Shown piece after piece: positions 8,561-19,684 of a stretch of 64,000 nt of DNA. The DNA is from Sulfurimonas sp. (lineage in GTDB: Bacteria; Campylobacterota; Campylobacteria; Campylobacterales; Sulfurimonadaceae), in contig NZ_CP093397.1 of the NCBI RefSeq assembly GCF_029027585.1, positions 2,097,405 through 2,161,404 on the forward strand. The letters are read 5' to 3'. Every line of letters starts with the position of its first letter. Within the stretch, counting starts at the first letter, position 1. A program made the translations under genes and the position numbers. The notes beneath the pieces are model-generated. The model searched no databases. It had not been told where the DNA came from and worked only from the letters and a program-made list of their open reading frames with translations.

Positions 8561-9076
8561 GTGAGTAAAATATTATTATTGATTACAATATTATCAACTT
8601 ATGCATTAGCATCTGGTGGGGCAGAAAGTGGAGGCACAGATATAGTTCAAAGAACAGTTAACTTTTTACTGTTTGCTGGTCTTGTTTGGTATTTGGTTGC
8701 TGAACCTGCAAAGAGTTTTTTTGCTGCAAGAAGTCAAGGAATTGCTGACGAATTGCAAAAAGTTCAAGATAAGTTAAATGAGTCTGTAACACTTAAAAAT
8801 GATGCATTAACTAAAATTTCAGATGCTAAGAAATTTGCAGAAGAATTAATAGTTATTTCTAAAAAAGAAAATAAGATTCTTAATGACAATATAATGGTTC
8901 AATGTGAATTTGATTTAGAAAATATTGGTAAGCAAAATATTTCTTTAATGGAATTTGAGCAAAGAAGAATGGTTAGAATTGTTGTTGAAGATGTATTAAA
9001 AGAAGTTTTAAATCAAACTAATGATGATTTTGATAAAGAAGCAATGGCTAATGTTATCTTAAAGAAGGTGGCGTAG
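8561..9076 (+). CDS. atpF: ATP synthase F0 subunit b
   Basis: The 171-residue protein starts at GTG 8561 and has what looks like a signal peptide (KILLLITILSTYALASGG) before the membrane anchor NFLLFAGLVWYLV (about 34-47) and a long stalk helix. An additional N-terminal hydrophobic segment is common in b subunits of this phylum. It forms the peripheral stalk with b' and delta. It lies 10 nt after atpF', with AAGGA in the gap. Confidence 0.9.
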   Translation: MSKILLLITILSTYALASGGAESGGTDIVQRTVNFLLFAGLVWYLVAEPAKSFFAARSQGIADELQKVQDKLNESVTLKNDALTKISDAKKFAEELIVISKKENKILNDNIMVQCEFDLENIGKQNISLMEFEQRRMVRIVVEDVLKEVLNQTNDDFDKEAMANVILKKVA

Positions 9077-9077
9077 T

Positions 9078-9611
9078 ATGGAAGAATTAATTGCAAAAAG
9101 ATATATAAAAGCTTTAAAAACAAGTACTGACACGAAATCAATGGGAAATATAACCATTGTATTTAAGGCTTTAGCTGAAGCATTTAAAAATACTAAATTT
9201 ATTCAAATAATGAATAGTGCAGAAGTAAGTGATGAACAAAAGTTAGAAATTCTTTTAGCGGCAGTAAAACCTGCTAAGTCTGAAAGTATCAATACTTTAA
9301 TTAAACTACTTGTAGAAAACAGCCGTATTAATATCATTCCAGCTTTAGCGGAAGGAATGAGAAAAGATGCAGCTCATACAAGTAAAACTTATAGCGGTGT
9401 TGTTTATAGTGATACTGATATAGATGCAAAAGTTATGAAAGATTTAAGTAGTGGCTTGAGTAAAAAATTTGATTCAAAGATTTCACTTGAATTTATTAAA
9501 GATGATTTTGATGGTATCAAGGTAAATGTAGAAGATCTTGGGATAGAAATTAATTTTTCAAAATCAAGAATTAATAGTCAAATCATAGAACATATTGCAA
9601 AAGCAATTTAA
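9078..9611 (+). CDS. atpH: ATP synthase F1 subunit delta
   Basis: The 177-residue protein is of normal delta length: an N-terminal six-helix domain beginning ELIAKRYIKAL, and a C-terminal domain with GIKVNVEDLGIEINFS. It links the F1 head to the b/b' stalk. It starts 1 nt after the atpF stop and is followed by atpA after a 24-nt gap. Confidence 0.93.
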   Translation: MEELIAKRYIKALKTSTDTKSMGNITIVFKALAEAFKNTKFIQIMNSAEVSDEQKLEILLAAVKPAKSESINTLIKLLVENSRINIIPALAEGMRKDAAHTSKTYSGVVYSDTDIDAKVMKDLSSGLSKKFDSKISLEFIKDDFDGIKVNVEDLGIEINFSKSRINSQIIEHIAKAI

Positions 9612-9635
9612 CTTTCAACGAGAGGAGAAAATATA

Positions 9636-11153
9636 GTGGTAGCAAAAATTAAAGCTGATGAAATCAGCTCAATAATCAAAGAGCGTATCGATAACTTTGA
9701 ATTAAGTGTTGATATTAATGAAACAGGTAAGATTGTTTCTTATGCTGATGGCGTTGCACAAGTTTATGGACTTAGCAATGTTATGGCTGGAGAGATGGTA
9801 GAGTTTGAAGAAGGAACTAAAGGTTTAGTAATGAACCTTGAAGAAAGTGCAGTAGGTGTAGTTATCTTAGGTCCTGGTTTTGAACTTAAAGAAGGTATGA
9901 GTGTTAAAAGACTTGGTAAACTTCTTCGTATCCCTGTAGGTGATGCACTTTTAGGTCGTATTGTAAATGCACTGGGTGAGCCAATAGATGGTAAAGGTCC
10001 AATAGAAACAACTGAAACTCGTTTCGTTGAAGAAAAAGCACCTGGAATTATGAATAGAAAATCTGTTCATGAACCATTAGCAACTGGTATTAAAGCTATT
10101 GACGCACTTGTTCCAATTGGTCGTGGTCAGCGTGAGCTTATCATTGGTGACAGACAAACTGGTAAAACAACAATCGCAATAGATGCTATTATCAATCAAA
10201 AAGGTAACGGTGTTGTTTGTATTTATGTTGCAATAGGTCAAAAAGAATCAACAGTTGCCCAAATTATTCGTCGCTTAGAAGAACATGGTGCAATGGAATA
10301 TACAATTATTGTATCTTCAACAGCTGCTGAAGCTGCTGCACTTCAATTTTTAGCTCCATATACTGGTGTTACTATGGGTGAATATTTCCGTGATAATGCT
10401 AGACATGGTCTAATCGTTTATGATGATTTATCTAAGCATGCAGTTGCATATCGTGAAATGTCTCTTATTCTTCGTCGTCCTCCAGGTCGTGAAGCTTATC
10501 CTGGTGATGTTTTTTATATTCACTCTCGTTTACTTGAAAGAGCTGCAAAAGTTTGTGATGAAGATGGTGCAGGTAGTTTAACTGCTCTTCCTATTATTGA
10601 AACTCAAGCTGGTGATGTTGCGGCATATATTCCAACTAATGTTATCTCAATTACTGATGGTCAAATTTTCCTTGAAACTGAACTATTTAACTCGGGTGTT
10701 CGTCCAGCTATTAATGTTGGTCTTTCAGTATCTCGTGTTGGTGGTGCAGCTCAGATTAAAGCTACTAAACAAGTTGCTGGTACTTTAAGACTTGACCTTG
10801 CTCAGTATCGTGAACTTCAAGCATTTGCTCAATTTGCATCTGATCTTGATGAAACTTCTCGTAAGCAACTAGAGCGTGGACAAAGAATGGTTGAAGTTTT
10901 AAAACAAGGGCCTTTTTCTCCTCTTTCTGCTGAGAAACAAGTTGCTATTATCTTTGCTGGTAATGAAGGTTTCTTAGATGATTTTGATCCTTCTAATATT
11001 GTTCGTTTTGAAGCTGAAATGTATCCATTTATTGAAGCATCTTATCCTCAAATATTTGAGAATATAAGAAGTACTTTAAAGCTAGATGATGATACTAGAG
11101 CATTGTTAATCAAAGCACTTGAAGAATTCAAAGCTACTTTTGTAGTAGCGTAA
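9636..11153 (+). CDS. atpA: ATP synthase F1 subunit alpha
   Basis: The 505-residue protein has the Walker A box GDRQTGKT at about 170-177, the Arg-finger-containing [13 protein letters not shown] segment and a typical N-terminal beta-barrel. Alpha subunits form the non-catalytic nucleotide sites of the F1 hexamer. Translation starts at GTG 9636, about 9 nt after GAGGAG, and the initiator codon is followed by [10 protein letters not shown], as in relatives. Confidence 0.97.
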   Translation: MVAKIKADEISSIIKERIDNFELSVDINETGKIVSYADGVAQVYGLSNVMAGEMVEFEEGTKGLVMNLEESAVGVVILGPGFELKEGMSVKRLGKLLRIPVGDALLGRIVNALGEPIDGKGPIETTETRFVEEKAPGIMNRKSVHEPLATGIKAIDALVPIGRGQRELIIGDRQTGKTTIAIDAIINQKGNGVVCIYVAIGQKESTVAQIIRRLEEHGAMEYTIIVSSTAAEAAALQFLAPYTGVTMGEYFRDNARHGLIVYDDLSKHAVAYREMSLILRRPPGREAYPGDVFYIHSRLLERAAKVCDEDGAGSLTALPIIETQAGDVAAYIPTNVISITDGQIFLETELFNSGVRPAINVGLSVSRVGGAAQIKATKQVAGTLRLDLAQYRELQAFAQFASDLDETSRKQLERGQRMVEVLKQGPFSPLSAEKQVAIIFAGNEGFLDDFDPSNIVRFEAEMYPFIEASYPQIFENIRSTLKLDDDTRALLIKALEEFKATFVVA

Positions 11154-11163
11154 GGAAAACTTT

Positions 11164-13457
<2,294 letters not shown>

Positions 13458-13481
13458 CTCATAATATATTAAAGGACTGTA

Positions 13482-13874
13482 ATGGATAAGTTAAAACTTG
13501 AAATCCTAACTCCTAATGGCGAAATCTTTAATGGTGAAGCTGTTAGTGTAACTCTTCCTGGCGAAGAAGGAGAGTTCGGTGTACTACCACATCATGCTTC
13601 ACTATCAACTTTGTTGGAAGCTGGTGTGATTGACATCGAAAAAGAAGACAAATCAGTTGAATCAATTTTAATTAATTGGGGTGTTGTTCAAGTTGATGAA
13701 GCAAAAATAATTGTTTTAGTTGAAGGTGCTGTTGCTATTCGTGGTGACAATGAAAGTAGCATCGCTACTGCACTCGAAGATGCTAAAAAACTTATCAGCG
13801 ACATCGCTGATGCAAACCCAGCTATAGCTTCTGTTTCCGCTAAAATAGAAACTGCTGCTCAAAGACTGTTATAG
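13482..13874 (+). CDS. atpC: ATP synthase F1 subunit epsilon
   Basis: The 130-residue protein has the N-terminal beta-sandwich (LKLEILTPNGEIFNGE, GEEGEFGVLPHHASL) and a short C-terminal helical hairpin. It couples gamma to the c-ring and can inhibit ATP hydrolysis. A ribosome-binding site AAAGGA precedes the ATG. Only 3 nt separate its stop from tolQ, so the ATP synthase and Tol-Pal genes are read together. Confidence 0.95.
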   Translation: MDKLKLEILTPNGEIFNGEAVSVTLPGEEGEFGVLPHHASLSTLLEAGVIDIEKEDKSVESILINWGVVQVDEAKIIVLVEGAVAIRGDNESSIATALEDAKKLISDIADANPAIASVSAKIETAAQRLL

Positions 13875-13877
13875 TAT

Positions 13878-14444
13878 ATGATTAACAGTCTTCTTGACTT
13901 TTATTTAAAAAGTCACCCAGTTACTTTGGGTGTATTGGTTCTTTTGTCAGTATATTTTATAGTCTTAAACTGGGTTTTTTTCTACCGTTATTTTTCTATT
14001 AACAGTTGGCTTGAAAAAGAAAATGCCTCTTTAGAGTCACTTCTTTTAGGGACTTCAACTGTTAGTGCCGACTCTTTTTTAAATAATTTTATAAAAACTA
14101 ACACAAATATAGGAAGAGAAATTTTAGATTTAGCTATGTTAGCTGCTACTAAAGAAGCGACAAAAGGTTTATCTATCCTTTCTATATTTGCGTCTACTAC
14201 ACCTTTTATAGGACTTTTTGGAACTGTTGTATCGATCTTAGATACATTTACTCATATTGGTCAAAGTAGTGGAAGTATGTCTATTATCTCTAGTGGAGTT
14301 TCAGATGCTCTTGTAGCAACTGCTGCAGGTATTTTTGTTGCAATTTTTGCATATACATATCATCAGATGCTAAAAAGAAAATCTTTTGAACTTATTGGTG
14401 CTCTTCAGATGCAAAGTGATGCGATATTAGCTCGTAAGGCGTAA
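13878..14444 (+). CDS. tolQ: TolQ/ExbB-family proton channel subunit
   Basis: The 188-residue inner-membrane protein has an N-terminal membrane helix (about 17-37) and the paired helices of the MotA/TolQ/ExbB family, with STTPFIGLFGTVVSILDTF and GVSDALVATAAGIFVAIFAY. With TolR it uses proton-motive force to energise TolA. The tolR, tolA-like, tolB and pal genes directly downstream favour the Tol role over a TonB role, although names for this family are used loosely in Campylobacterota. Confidence 0.9.
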   Translation: MINSLLDFYLKSHPVTLGVLVLLSVYFIVLNWVFFYRYFSINSWLEKENASLESLLLGTSTVSADSFLNNFIKTNTNIGREILDLAMLAATKEATKGLSILSIFASTTPFIGLFGTVVSILDTFTHIGQSSGSMSIISSGVSDALVATAAGIFVAIFAYTYHQMLKRKSFELIGALQMQSDAILARKA

Positions 14445-14447
14445 CTT

Positions 14448-14840
14448 ATGATTTATGATTGGGAAGATAAACCAGAATTAAACATTACACCGCTTGTTGA
14501 TGTAATGTTAGTTTTACTTGCAATATTAATGGTTATTGCTCCAAATATTATATATGAAGAAAATATTAAACTGCCACAAGGTTCAATGAGCAAACAACTA
14601 TCAAAAATCTCACCTGTTCATATTTCAATAGATAAAGAGTTAAATGTTAAAATAAATAAAGACAATTATTCACTTCATGAATTTATGGATAATTTTTTTC
14701 TTTATTCTAAAAAGTTAGATTTAAAAGCAACTGTGCTTATAAGTGCAGATAAATCGTTGGAATATGGTGTTGTGATGTCAGTCTTAGCTGCGGTTAAACA
14801 AGCAGGTTTTTCTGAGGTTTCTCTAGCTACAAATGGCTAA
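14448..14840 (+). CDS. tolR: TolR/ExbD-family protein
   Basis: The 130-residue protein has one N-terminal membrane helix containing the conserved pattern NITPLVDVMLVLLAILMV, in which the Asp is the family's proton-carrying residue, and a periplasmic domain. It starts 3 nt after tolQ and overlaps the next gene by 8 nt. It completes the ion-driven motor of the Tol system. Confidence 0.9.
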   Translation: MIYDWEDKPELNITPLVDVMLVLLAILMVIAPNIIYEENIKLPQGSMSKQLSKISPVHISIDKELNVKINKDNYSLHEFMDNFFLYSKKLDLKATVLISADKSLEYGVVMSVLAAVKQAGFSEVSLATNG

Positions 14841-15522
14841 TAATAACTCATATTTTTATATTAGTGGTCTTATCTCTATATCGTTATTTTCTTTTTTTTC
14901 TTTTATAGTTTTTTTTATGATGGTATCAACATCTAAAGTAAATATATTTGCTTTAAAAAAAGATACTTTCATTACTATCTCGTTAGAACTCCCAGATATT
15001 CAAACCAAAGCGGCACAAAGTCTTAGTGAACCAAAAGATGTAAATATTGATGACCTTTTTAATGATGTATGGACCAAAAAAATAAATAAAAAGAAAAAAG
15101 TAGAAAAAAAAGTGGATAATAAAAGATTAACTGATATAAGTAAAAAATCTAAAAAGATAAAAGTTACTAATGAAAAAAATATCCAAAAGAGTATAGAAAT
15201 CACTAAAGACAATGAGTTGAAAAAATCATCTACGGCGGATGAAGTTAACGAATATTTAGCTAAAATTCAAGCCTTAGTTTACCAAAACTTTATTCCTCCT
15301 CCTAATTCACAAGGACACAGTGTAAAAGCTGTAATAGAATTAACTTCACTTGGTAAATTGATAGATTTTAGAATATTGGTTTATTCTGAGAATAGTAGCC
15401 TAAATGATGAGTGTGATAAAATAAAAGAAAGATTGCGCGTAGTACTTTTTCCTACTAATATACAAAATCAATCTTTTAGAGCAACTATTAATTTAATACC
15501 TGAAAATAAGGAAAAATTTTGA
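14833..15522 (+). CDS. tolA: TolA-like energy-transducing protein (TonB C-terminal-type domain)
   Basis: The 229-residue protein has an N-terminal membrane helix (about 9-31), a Lys-rich charged middle (about 75-135, KKINKKKKVEKKV-type) and a small C-terminal domain with a TonB/TolA-like pattern (YLAKIQALVYQNFIPPP, then VKAVIELTSLGKLIDFRIL). TolA spans the periplasm from TolQR to TolB-Pal. It is much shorter than E. coli TolA (421 aa), typical for this phylum. The identification rests on architecture and position; sequence similarity to TolA proper looks low. Confidence 0.78.
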   Translation: MANNNSYFYISGLISISLFSFFSFIVFFMMVSTSKVNIFALKKDTFITISLELPDIQTKAAQSLSEPKDVNIDDLFNDVWTKKINKKKKVEKKVDNKRLTDISKKSKKIKVTNEKNIQKSIEITKDNELKKSSTADEVNEYLAKIQALVYQNFIPPPNSQGHSVKAVIELTSLGKLIDFRILVYSENSSLNDECDKIKERLRVVLFPTNIQNQSFRATINLIPENKEKF

Positions 15523-16769
15523 AAATATTATTATCTTGGATATTTATCGTTTCTTTGTCCTTTGCAAATGATGCAACAATAGATGTTATAAAAAAAGTAG
15601 AATCACTTCCAACGATTGCGGTGGAAGACTCTTCTATTAGCTATGATGATACCTTTAGATTGCGATTTTTTAAGACACTTGTAGCAGATTTAAATGTTAT
15701 ATCGCTATTTAATGTAGATAGGTATCATCGTCAAACACATTACAATAATACTGATGTAGTAGTTGAAAATAAGAATATGGATTTTGTTTTAAGATATAAA
15801 ATGTCTGAAGATGATGATGGTGCCTTAAATGTAGAGTTAAAGCTTCTTAAAAATAATGAAGTAGTTTTACAAAAAAAATATAGAATTAATAGAAAAAATG
15901 TATATGTCTTTATTGCTCATACTATCGCTTATGATATAAATAAATATATGGAAGCTTCTTCTGTTGAATGGATGAAAAGACGAGTTATTTTTTCTAGAGT
16001 TATTGGTCCTAAAAAAACTGAGATAGTAATCGCTGATTATACACTTGCTTATCAGCATACAATGGTTAAAGGTGGTTTTAGTATTTTCCCAAAATGGGCA
16101 AACAAGGAACAAACTGCATTTTACTATACAGCTCTTGATATGAAAAAACCTACTCTAAAATATGTAGATATAAAAACAGGAAAAAGTAAAGCAATCATTT
16201 CATCTGATGGAATGATGATATGTTCAGATGTAAGTAATGATTCAAAAAAATTACTTCTTACAATGGCTCCAAAAGGACAACCTGATATTTATCTATACGA
16301 CACTCAAAGTTTTAAGACAAAAAGAATAACAAGATATGGCGGAATAGATGTAAATGCTCAATTTGTAAATGATAAAAAAATTGTTTTTATTTCTGGAAGG
16401 TTAGGTTATCCAAATGTATTTTCTAAAGTTATAGGAAATAGTAGCGTTGAGCAAATGGTATATTATGGGAAAAGTAATGCGGCTTGTAGTACATACGGTG
16501 AATATATAGTTTATAAATCAAGAGAAAGTTCAAATGCTTTTTCAAAAAATACATTTAATTTACACCTCATTTCAACAAAAACAGATTTTATTAGAAGATT
16601 GACTGCAACGGGGGTAAATGAATTTCCAAGATTTTCAAAAGATGGAGATGCTATTCTTTTCATAAAAAATTATAAGAATCAAAGTTCTATTGGGATTATA
16701 AGATTAAATCATAATAAAAACTATCTTTTTCCATTAAAATATGGAAAACTGCAAGCGATGGATTGGTAA
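15519..16769 (+). CDS. tolB: Tol-Pal system protein TolB
   Basis: The 416-residue periplasmic protein has a signal peptide (LLSWIFIVSLSFAND), an N-terminal alpha/beta domain and a six-bladed beta-propeller recognisable by DIYLYDTQSFKTKRIT and GVNEFPRFSKDGDAILFI-type blades. TolB binds Pal and TolA during outer-membrane constriction. It overlaps the tolA end by 4 nt. A 93-bp gap with its own promoter then separates it from pal. Confidence 0.92.
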   Translation: MKILLSWIFIVSLSFANDATIDVIKKVESLPTIAVEDSSISYDDTFRLRFFKTLVADLNVISLFNVDRYHRQTHYNNTDVVVENKNMDFVLRYKMSEDDDGALNVELKLLKNNEVVLQKKYRINRKNVYVFIAHTIAYDINKYMEASSVEWMKRRVIFSRVIGPKKTEIVIADYTLAYQHTMVKGGFSIFPKWANKEQTAFYYTALDMKKPTLKYVDIKTGKSKAIISSDGMMICSDVSNDSKKLLLTMAPKGQPDIYLYDTQSFKTKRITRYGGIDVNAQFVNDKKIVFISGRLGYPNVFSKVIGNSSVEQMVYYGKSNAACSTYGEYIVYKSRESSNAFSKNTFNLHLISTKTDFIRRLTATGVNEFPRFSKDGDAILFIKNYKNQSSIGIIRLNHNKNYLFPLKYGKLQAMDW

Positions 16770-16823
16770 AAGAGTTAAATTTATAATTTAAATTTGCTTT
16801 ATGCTGATTTATTACTATTATTT

Positions 16824-16832
16824 TGGTACAAT
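16824..16832 (+). promoter_or_regulatory. Extended -10 promoter before pal
   Basis: TGGTACAAT matches an extended -10 element (TGnTACAAT) 31 bp before the pal ATG, in a 93-bp gap rich in T and A. It would allow pal and cpoB to be transcribed at a higher level than the upstream tol genes. Confidence 0.6.
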
Positions 16833-16862
16833 CTATATAACTTAAAAAGAAGGTAAGTAAAT

Positions 16863-17417
16863 ATGAAAAGTTTAGTTATATCGAGTATTGCTATTGCGAT
16901 GTTAGTTTTTAGTGGTTGTTCAGACAAAACACCAGCGGTTGATGAAAAAGCAGAAAAAGTTGTTAAGGCTCAAGAAGTTGATTCTGTAAAGACTGAAACT
17001 GTTTCTGTAACAGATGTAGCAGTTGGTGAAAATAGTATGTCAAACTCAGATTCTAATGAGATGATGATGGCAAATTTAGAAAAAGAATTGTTATCAGTAT
17101 ATTTTGATTATGATAAATTCAATGTTCGTGCTGATATGCAAGATAAAGTAACAAATAGTGCTACTTTAGCAAATGGTACTGCTGGTGCTTTTACAGTTAA
17201 GTTAGAAGGTAATTGTGATGAGTGGGGTAGTGATGAGTACAACTTTGCACTAGGACTTAAAAGAGCTTCTGCCGTTAAAAAAGCATTAGTTGCTGAGGGT
17301 GTAGACGCAGGTCGTATCACAATGGTTAGTTATGGTGAAAGTAATCCTGCTTGTAATGATAAAACAAAAGATTGTTGGGCAAAAAATCGTCGCGTTGACT
17401 TCAAACTTCTTCCATAA
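16863..17417 (+). CDS. pal: Peptidoglycan-associated lipoprotein Pal
   Basis: The 184-residue lipoprotein has a lipobox ending VFSGC with the acylated Cys at 19, an Asp/Glu/Val-rich linker and an OmpA-like peptidoglycan-binding domain (about 80-184) with YFDYDKFNVR, GLKRASAVKKAL and NRRVDFKL. It anchors the outer membrane to peptidoglycan and works with TolB. The extra cysteines C121 and near 162/168 may pair. cpoB starts 3 nt after its stop. Confidence 0.95.
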   Translation: MKSLVISSIAIAMLVFSGCSDKTPAVDEKAEKVVKAQEVDSVKTETVSVTDVAVGENSMSNSDSNEMMMANLEKELLSVYFDYDKFNVRADMQDKVTNSATLANGTAGAFTVKLEGNCDEWGSDEYNFALGLKRASAVKKALVAEGVDAGRITMVSYGESNPACNDKTKDCWAKNRRVDFKLLP

Positions 17418-17420
17418 TTT

Positions 17421-18341
17421 ATGAATAAATCTTTTTTAGTTGCCTTTTTGGCAACTATTTCTGCATGCAGTATTCTTAATGCTGAACCATCTGCTTTTGG
17501 TGCAGGTGATTTAGATAATTCTAAACCTTATGGCTTAACTTCAAGTGAAAAAGTAATTCTTCAAAATAAAAAAAATCTAAAAAAAGTTGTTGTAAAAAGT
17601 AATAATCAAGCCAATAGAGTTGATTCTCTTAGAGAAAGAATAGATGGATTGCAAACTATTATTGAAGGTTTGAGTAAAAAATCTCAGGAAAATAAATTTA
17701 ATTTAAAGAGTCTAGATAAAAAAAATAGTGATGAATTACTAAATGTAAATGAGTATGAAAAACGATTGAGTGTCGTATCTCAAAAAAATTCTCAAGATAT
17801 ACAAAAACTTCAAGAACTAAGTGATGAGCTCTCTCTCCTATTAAAAGATATAAACAAAAACTATGTATCTAAAGATAAATTTAATATATTGGTAAATGAT
17901 TTTAATAAATTTAGAGAGTTAGTGGTAAAAGAACTAAAAACAAAATCAACTTCTACAAAGTCTAAATTTGATGGCATGTCCAATGCTAAAATAGCAAAAG
18001 AAGCAAGAAAACTTTATGATAAAAAGTACTATACTAAAAGTATGGAGTATTATCTTCATTTAATTGAAAAAAATTATAAACCAGCCCGTGCACATTATAT
18101 GGTCGGTGAGATGAAGTACTATAGAAAAAATTATAGTGATGCTATTGCATACTTTAAAAAGAGTGCTTCTTCATACTCTAAAGCTTCTTATATGCCTTTA
18201 CTTATGTTACATACAGCAGTAGCGATGCAAAAAACAGGTGATAATAAAAATGCAATATCTTTTTATAAAGGTATCATTTCTAAATATCCAGATTCTTCTC
18301 AGGCTTCAACAGCAAAAAATAAACTTAATAAGATGAAGTAG
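17421..18341 (+). CDS. cpoB: CpoB/YbgF-type periplasmic TPR protein
   Basis: The 306-residue protein has a signal peptide (MNKSFLVAFLATISACSILNA), an N-terminal coiled coil (about 60-150, heptad-like RVDSLRERIDGLQTIIEGL) and C-terminal tetratricopeptide repeats (about 190-306). CpoB coordinates septal peptidoglycan synthesis with Tol-Pal constriction. It is the last gene of the Tol block and is followed by a perfect hairpin (18343-18369). Confidence 0.88.
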   Translation: MNKSFLVAFLATISACSILNAEPSAFGAGDLDNSKPYGLTSSEKVILQNKKNLKKVVVKSNNQANRVDSLRERIDGLQTIIEGLSKKSQENKFNLKSLDKKNSDELLNVNEYEKRLSVVSQKNSQDIQKLQELSDELSLLLKDINKNYVSKDKFNILVNDFNKFRELVVKELKTKSTSTKSKFDGMSNAKIAKEARKLYDKKYYTKSMEYYLHLIEKNYKPARAHYMVGEMKYYRKNYSDAIAYFKKSASSYSKASYMPLLMLHTAVAMQKTGDNKNAISFYKGIISKYPDSSQASTAKNKLNKMK

Positions 18342-18342
18342 T

Positions 18343-18369
18343 TGCATAATATTTCAGTAATATTATGCA
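18343..18369. terminator. Perfect 11-bp hairpin after cpoB
   Basis: TGCATAATATT (18343-18353) and AATATTATGCA (18359-18369) pair perfectly around TCAGT, 1 nt after the cpoB stop. The stem is AT-rich, and only a short TCTTT follows, so it may be a weak terminator or an operator for the slyD promoter that seems to lie just after it. Confidence 0.5.
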
Positions 18370-18412
18370 TCTTTATGATAAAATTTCTAAAAATAATATA
18401 AGGCTTATAAAA

Positions 18413-18931
18413 ATGGCAATTGAAGCAAATCAAATAGTATCAATAGAATATGAAGTTCGTGATGGTGAAACAGTGGTAGATAGTAATGTAGGTGGAGCAC
18501 CATTAGTGTTTATGTTTGGAAAAGGTCAAATAATTCCAGGTTTAGAAAATGGAATAGTTGACATGAATATAGGTGAAAAAGCTGATATTTTAGTTAAACC
18601 TGAAGATGCTTATGGTGAGTTAAAACCAGAAGCTAAACAAGAAGTTCCAAAAGATCAGTTTTCTGGAATTGACTTAGAAGTTGGTATGACTCTTTATGGA
18701 CAAGGTGAAGATGGTGGTACGGTTCAAGTTATCGTAAAAGAAATTGGCGAAGAAAATATTATTATTGATTTTAACCATCCTTTAGCAGGAAAATCATTGA
18801 TGTTTGCAGTTACTGTAAATAATGTAAGAGAAGCATCTGCCGAAGAAGCTATGACTGGCGTTCCACAAGAGAATAAGCAAGATGACGAATGTTGTGGTAC
18901 TGGTGGTGGCACTGGTTGTGGATGCAACTAA
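18413..18931 (+). CDS. slyD: FKBP-type peptidyl-prolyl isomerase SlyD
   Basis: The 172-residue protein shows the FKBP fold interrupted by the insert-in-flap chaperone domain (FGKGQIIPGLENGIVDM, then KPEDAYGE and GMTLYGQGEDGG) and ends in a Cys-rich tail DDECCGTGGGTGCGCN. In E. coli a metal-binding SlyD tail delivers nickel to hydrogenase through HypB. The tail here has four Cys and no His run. The longest frame starts at 18365, but ATG 18413 (MAIEANQIVSIEYEV) matches family starts and follows AAGG, so it is preferred. Confidence 0.93.
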   Translation: MAIEANQIVSIEYEVRDGETVVDSNVGGAPLVFMFGKGQIIPGLENGIVDMNIGEKADILVKPEDAYGELKPEAKQEVPKDQFSGIDLEVGMTLYGQGEDGGTVQVIVKEIGEENIIIDFNHPLAGKSLMFAVTVNNVREASAEEAMTGVPQENKQDDECCGTGGGTGCGCN

Positions 18932-19670
18932 TTTTATAACTGCTTGTGACTCTTCTGCGCAAGCATTTAAAACAGCAACACTTTTAAAAACACTTAGTGT
19001 AAATGCTCTTATAGTTGGAGAAATAGGTGTTGGGAAAAAAACTCTAGCACAGTATATTCTTCCAGATGCTCCAGTTATTGAAGCATCTGAGTATAATGAA
19101 ATACTTACAACTTTACAAAGTGTTAATGAAATTATAATTCTTAACTTAGAAAACTCACCAAATATTAAAAATATTATAAGTGTAATAAATACCAATAAAA
19201 TAAGAGTTATAGCAACGATAAAAAATTCTTTTGTAAATGAATATCTTGATGATATTTTTAGTGTTAAATTTGATATACCTCCACTTACTCAAAGAAGTGA
19301 AGATGTAGATGAGTTAGTAAAAAAATTTGCCCATGAAGCTTCTTTACTTTTCTCAAGTAGTATGAAATTTAATAGTAAAAATTTTACTCCAGATTTATCT
19401 CAAAATTCTAAATCGTTAAAAAGACAAGTGATGATTCATTCTTTACTTGGTGATATTAAAGATGTTGAGCTAATGGAGATAATAGAAAACTTTCTTATAA
19501 ATAAATTAGGTTCACAAAGTGATTATAGAAACTTTTTGTATCTTTATGAAGCACCACTTATTAAAGCTGGTTTAGCAAAGTTTAAATCACAACTTCAACT
19601 ATCAGATAAATTGGGTTTAAATAGAAATACATTAAGAAAAAAAATAGCAGATAATAAAAAATATTTATAA
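18918..19670 (+). CDS. Degenerate NtrC-like AAA+ regulator with Fis-type HTH
   Basis: The protein has about 250 residues from GTG 18918 (262 if ATG 18882 is used); either start overlaps the slyD 3' end. It carries a P-loop-like GEIGVGKKT, a segment DIPPLTQRSEDVDELV that mirrors PPLRxRxEDI of sigma-54 activators, and a C-terminal Fis-type helix-turn-helix (SDKLGLNRNTLRKKI). The GAFTGA loop that contacts sigma-54 is not visible and the core is too short for a full AAA+ module. It is probably a DNA-binding regulator that has lost sigma-54 activation. Its target is unknown. fabD follows 14 nt downstream. Confidence 0.7.
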   Translation: MDATNFITACDSSAQAFKTATLLKTLSVNALIVGEIGVGKKTLAQYILPDAPVIEASEYNEILTTLQSVNEIIILNLENSPNIKNIISVINTNKIRVIATIKNSFVNEYLDDIFSVKFDIPPLTQRSEDVDELVKKFAHEASLLFSSSMKFNSKNFTPDLSQNSKSLKRQVMIHSLLGDIKDVELMEIIENFLINKLGSQSDYRNFLYLYEAPLIKAGLAKFKSQLQLSDKLGLNRNTLRKKIADNKKYL

Positions 19671-19684
19671 ACAGGAGATAAAAT

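Noticed and set aside
16772-16796. AT-only dyad AAATTTATAATTTAAATTT after tolB as a terminator
   Set aside because: It lacks G-C pairs and a T tract; such dyads are expected by chance at this base composition.
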